A DNA stretch of 9,200 nucleotides from CAZSPL01 sp964608735 (GTDB lineage Bacteria; JAJVIF01; JAPKYR01; CAZSPL01): NCBI GenBank assembly GCA_964608735.1, contig CAZSPL010000164.1, positions 1 to 9,200 on the forward strand, written 5' to 3'. This document shows, piece after piece, positions 7,487 to 9,200 of the stretch. Both the position numbers and the translations under genes were made by a program. The notes beneath the pieces were generated by a model. It was not told the origin of the DNA and did no database searches. It saw only the letters and a list, made by a program, of their open reading frames with translations. Within the stretch, counting starts at the first letter, position 1. Every line of letters begins with the position of its first letter.

Positions 7487-7600
7487 TTGGTAAAAGTGTA
7501 ATTTCTATCTTATTTTTGTCATTTTCCCATTTCACGTTAAAAATTTTAACTGGGATTCTCAAGACCGGCTGGGATAGCGGCTGACAGGTTTCCGGCCCCG

Positions 7601-7625
7601 AAAAAAAACCGGCCTCACAGCCGGT
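7601..7625 (-). terminator. Intrinsic terminator of the infC-rpmI-rplT operon
   Basis: A six-base stem (7608-7613 with 7620-7625), loop of six, with core ACCGGC/GCCGGT, is followed on the minus strand by eight T residues (A run at 7601-7608). It lies about 45 bases after the rplT stop and is the clearest terminator in the window. Confidence 0.9.
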
Positions 7626-7669
7626 CATTATTTTCAAGGATTCAAGGGAATTCAACAACGCAGACGGCA

Positions 7670-8023
7670 TCAACCCGATGCTTTAGCGGTATCGATGAAT
7701 TTTTCGAATGCAACGGGATCCTTCAGCGCGAGGTCGGCGAGGACTTTGCGGTTGACCTCGACCCCGGCTTTCTTCAGGCCGTCGATGAATTCAGAATACC
7801 TGAGGCCCTTGTCGCGAACCGCGGCGTTGATCCTTACGACCCACAGCCTGCGCATGTCCCGTTTCTTCCTTCGCCTGTCGCGATATGCATAGGCGCCAGC
7901 CTTCAGCACCGCTTCGGCGGCGGCTTTGTAGCGATTACCCCTCGCGCCGCGATATCCCTTGGCCTGCTTGAGGATCTTATTGTGTCTCCGTCTCCTCGTA
8001 AAACCTGTTGTAACCCGGGTCAT
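7670..8023 (-). CDS. rplT: 50S ribosomal protein L20
   Basis: L20 binds 23S rRNA early in large-subunit assembly and in several bacteria also represses its own operon by binding mRNA. The 117-residue length is typical. The sequence has the basic N-terminal extension rich in Arg/Lys (TRVTTGFTRRRRHNKILK), the family hallmark QAKGYRGARGNRYKAA (20-35) and the globular C-terminal part WVVRINAAVRDKGLRYSEF (61-79). The start ATG is preceded by AAGGTGA at a six-base spacing. It lies 27 bases after rpmI and is the last gene of the operon, ahead of a strong terminator. The C-terminal domain that contacts operator RNA in other species is intact, so autoregulation is possible but unproven here. Confidence 0.98.
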   Translation of the reverse strand: MTRVTTGFTRRRRHNKILKQAKGYRGARGNRYKAAAEAVLKAGAYAYRDRRRKKRDMRRLWVVRINAAVRDKGLRYSEFIDGLKKAGVEVNRKVLADLALKDPVAFEKFIDTAKASG

Positions 8024-8050
8024 CTCCAGTCACCTTCTCAAATAATCGAC

Positions 8051-8245
8051 TTACTTGCCGAGCATACGCTTGACGCGCTTCACCTCGACCGCTGCAACTA
8101 CGTCCATCTGGGCAAGGCGCCGTCCGCGCGAGCCCTTCTTCTTGATCTTGAAGTGGCCGGTATTGGCTTTGCGCCTGGCAATCTTACCCGATCCGGTTAT
8201 CTTGAATCTGCCCTTCGCACCTGAGTGCGTTTTCATCTTCGGCAT
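8051..8245 (-). CDS. rpmI: 50S ribosomal protein L35
   Basis: L35 is a small basic protein of the large ribosomal subunit, 64 residues here as is usual. Recognisable family features are MPKMKTHSGAKGRFKITGSG at the N-terminus, the KANTGHFKIKKKGSRGRRL segment and the C-terminal VKRVKRMLGK. A strong AGGAGG lies six bases before the ATG. It is followed by rplT after 27 bases and preceded by infC with a 124-base gap containing a hairpin and a possible promoter. Confidence 0.98.
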   Translation of the reverse strand: MPKMKTHSGAKGRFKITGSGKIARRKANTGHFKIKKKGSRGRRLAQMDVVAAVEVKRVKRMLGK

Positions 8246-8274
8246 GCTGAGCCTCCTCGCACAGCCACAATTTA

Positions 8275-8294
8275 AAAGACCCGCAAGGGTCTTT
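8275..8294 (-). terminator. Terminator-like hairpin in the infC-rpmI gap (possible attenuator)
   Basis: A perfect eight-base stem (8275-8282 with 8287-8294) closes a four-base loop. On the minus strand it ends in TCTTTTAAATT, so the T run is partly within the stem and then broken by A residues. That suggests partial termination at most, or an mRNA structure about 30 bases upstream of rpmI. Some other bacteria regulate rpmI-rplT through leader structures bound by L20; whether this hairpin plays that part is inference. Confidence 0.5.
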
Positions 8295-8315
8295 CATTTA
8301 AAAACCAAGCCCGAA

Positions 8316-8344
8316 ATTATACATCAGTCATGGTAGAGAGTCTA
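8316..8344 (-). promoter_or_regulatory. Candidate internal promoter for rpmI-rplT
   Basis: On the minus strand a perfect TATAAT (8316-8321) lies 17 bases after TAGACT (8339-8344, 4 of 6 matches to TTGACA). It falls wholly in the gap between infC and rpmI. Transcription would begin near 8309 and run at once into the hairpin at 8275-8294. A separate promoter here would let L35 and L20 be made independently of IF-3. Confidence 0.5.
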
Positions 8345-8346
8345 CC
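8332..8346. promoter_or_regulatory. Dyad overlapping the -35 of the internal promoter
   Basis: GGTAGA (8332-8337) and TCTACC (8341-8346) form a perfect six-base inverted repeat with a three-base centre. It overlaps the -35 hexamer and part of the spacer of the rpmI-rplT promoter candidate and begins 23 bases after the infC stop. There is no T run, so it is not a terminator. It could be an operator or chance. Confidence 0.3.
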
Positions 8347-8369
8347 TAAATCGCGGATGAATCACATTA

Positions 8370-9149
8370 TTATTCATCTTCGTCCTCATCCTCATCGTCG
8401 TCGTCGTCGTCATCATCGTCATCGTCGTCTTCATCGTCATCGTCGTCGTCTTCATCCTCATCGTCTTCCAGTTCCTCGTCCCCCAGGTCCTCGTCATCCT
8501 CAAGCTTGCTGGTATCATCGAATTCACTGATTGCCATAGTTTCATCATCCCTCTCAGTAGTTACTTCGTCAGCCGCCACGCTTTCCGCTTTTTCTTTGGC
8601 GGCCTTTGCCTTGTCATCCTTTCTCCTCTGCATCACTTCCGCCGTGGGCGCAAGCAGCATGGACATCACTCGTCCTTCGCGTCTTGGCCTCTGGTCTATG
8701 ACAGCTATGCTGGCGAGTTCCTTGGCGGCTTTCATGAGAAGCTCTTCCCCGACTTCGGGATGCGCGTTCTCCCGTCCACGGAAACGCACCACCACCTTCA
8801 CCCTGTCCCCCGCGTTGAGGAATCGAACCGCGTTCCGCATCTTGAAATCGTAATCATGCTTTCCTATCTTCGGGCGGAACTGCACTTCCTTGACCTGGGC
8901 ACGCTGAGACTTCTTACGGCTTTCACGGGTTTTCTTCTGTACATCGTATGCATATCTGCCGTAATCGAGTATCTTGCATACCGGGGGCCGTGCATTTGGG
9001 GATACTTCCACGAGATCGAGCTCCCTGCTCCTCGCAAGCTCGAGAGCTTTCCGTGTCGGCATCACGCCAAGCTGCTCTCCATTCTCATCAATCAGACGGA
9101 CTTCACTTGCCCTGATTAGATGGTTGAACCTGATTTTCAGATAAGCTAT
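8370..9149 (-). CDS. infC: Translation initiation factor IF-3 with acidic C-terminal extension, ATA start
   Basis: IF-3 binds the 30S subunit, prevents premature 50S joining and proofreads the start codon. Residues 1-75 form the N-domain with the family signature KILDYGRYAYDVQK (59-72), followed by a lysine/arginine-rich linker; the C-domain runs to about 175 (VQFRPKIGKHDYDFK, VVVRFRGRE, RVMSMLLAP). No ATG, GTG or TTG occurs between the upstream in-frame stop and residue 29. Starting at the GTG of residue 29 would delete the conserved N-terminal strand (IRASEVRLIDENGEQLG). AGGAGG at 9155-9160 lies five bases before ATA at 9147-9149, so ATA is the best start, giving 259 residues; CTG (codon 4) or ATC (codon 6) are alternatives. 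Infrequent start codons in infC are established as the basis of IF-3 autoregulation in E. coli (AUU). Beyond the usual end, about 82 extra residues follow, the last 32 all Asp/Glu. Confidence 0.93.
   Translation of the reverse strand: MAYLKIRFNHLIRASEVRLIDENGEQLGVMPTRKALELARSRELDLVEVSPNARPPVCKILDYGRYAYDVQKKTRESRKKSQRAQVKEVQFRPKIGKHDYDFKMRNAVRFLNAGDRVKVVVRFRGRENAHPEVGEELLMKAAKELASIAVIDQRPRREGRVMSMLLAPTAEVMQRRKDDKAKAAKEKAESVAADEVTTERDDETMAISEFDDTSKLEDDEDLGDEELEDDEDEDDDDDDEDDDDDDDDDDDDEDEDEDE
8373..8468 (-). repeat. GAN trinucleotide microsatellite encoding 32 acidic residues
   Basis: Thirty-two consecutive codons are GAC, GAT, GAA or GAG, immediately before the infC stop. They include a run of 12 Asp codons. 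On the plus strand the tract appears as repeated TCG and TCA units with a few TCT and TCC. It is imperfect because GAC and GAT alternate, which tempers slippage but does not exclude it; changes of whole units would keep the frame. Confidence 0.9.
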
Positions 9150-9154
9150 CGGAG

Positions 9155-9175
9155 CCTCCTGTTCCGCTTTCGCGG
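9155..9175 (-). promoter_or_regulatory. infC ribosome binding site and leader hairpin
   Basis: AGGAGG (complement of 9155-9160) is the only strong ribosome site near infC and sets the ATA start five bases downstream. Three bases before it is a small hairpin, CCGC-GAAA-GCGG (complement of 9164-9175), with a GNRA-type tetraloop that would stack close to the ribosome site. Further upstream, TTGACA (complement of 9193-9198) lacks a matching -10 before the window ends. The hairpin may influence initiation; this is inference. Confidence 0.55.
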
Positions 9176-9200
9176 TTTATGGTAAAAAATATTGTCAAGT

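Larger units (their letters stand above)
7358..7669. other. 312-bp intergenic region, regulatory only
   Basis: This gene-free stretch between rplT and the phosphatase holds the rplT terminator (7601-7625), the candidate phosphatase promoter (7459-7486) and a leader of roughly 95 bases. The leader contains a second AGGAGG-like site near 7392 and a 15-codon reading frame from a GTG, neither convincing as a gene. An AT-rich patch at 7465-7550 could act as an upstream promoter element. I see no RNA gene or riboswitch fold. Confidence 0.6.

Noticed and set aside
7473..7673. 66-codon minus-strand reading frame between rplT and the phosphatase
   Set aside because: It runs through the operon terminator hairpin and its T tract, covers the phosphatase promoter, and shows no family resemblance.
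8330..8530. Plus-strand frame rich in His and Arg opposite infC
   Set aside because: It is the antisense reading of the GAN repeat tract; composition is entirely explained by the acidic tail on the other strand.
9175..9198. infC promoter from TTGACA at 9193-9198
   Set aside because: The only -10-like sequence (ATAAAC) is 12 bases away, too close, and the window ends here; the AT-rich run could equally be the T tract of an upstream gene's terminator.

Overview
The window reads as ordinary bacterial chromosome from an uncultured, probably Gram-negative (diderm-like) organism, most likely a metagenome assembly. The evidence is moderately high GC coding sequence, Shine-Dalgarno (SD) led genes, two secreted proteins with lipoprotein signal peptides, and a scaffold gap of exactly 100 N flanked by a 55-bp duplicated contig end. 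No phage, transposase, CRISPR or defence genes are visible. I cannot name the phylum from this sequence.

Layout. Positions 1-200 are intergenic, with a long imperfect palindrome (1-72) and a plausible promoter. A plus-strand block follows: purF (amidophosphoribosyltransferase, iron-sulfur type, TTG start), a PQQ-like beta-propeller lipoprotein split by the assembly gap, and wrbA (flavodoxin-like NAD(P)H:quinone oxidoreductase). A strong 12-bp-stem hairpin at 3959-3991 lies between wrbA and the converging minus-strand gene. The rest is on the minus strand. In transcription order (right to left) it holds infC-rpmI-rplT (IF-3, L35, L20) with a terminator, a DUSP23/VHZ-like dual-specificity phosphatase with its own promoter and terminator, a small VanZ-family membrane protein, and a 779-residue lipoprotein with a sialidase-like C-terminal half.

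How the genes relate. infC-rpmI-rplT is the classical translation operon, in other bacteria controlled by L20 and by IF-3 acting on its own non-canonical start codon. Both themes have sequence support here. The IF-3 reading frame has no ATG/GTG/TTG upstream of its conserved N-terminus; instead it has AGGAGG five bases before an ATA codon. The infC-rpmI gap carries a TATAAT-type promoter, a small dyad and a terminator-like hairpin. The other genes are housekeeping or envelope functions with no obvious shared pathway.

Most worth a second look: the roughly 80-residue C-terminal extension of IF-3, whose last 32 residues are all Asp or Glu and are encoded by a trinucleotide microsatellite; the apparent AUA start of infC; and the artefactual gap, whose collapse restores a 461-residue lipoprotein. 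I found no convincing novel multi-gene system.
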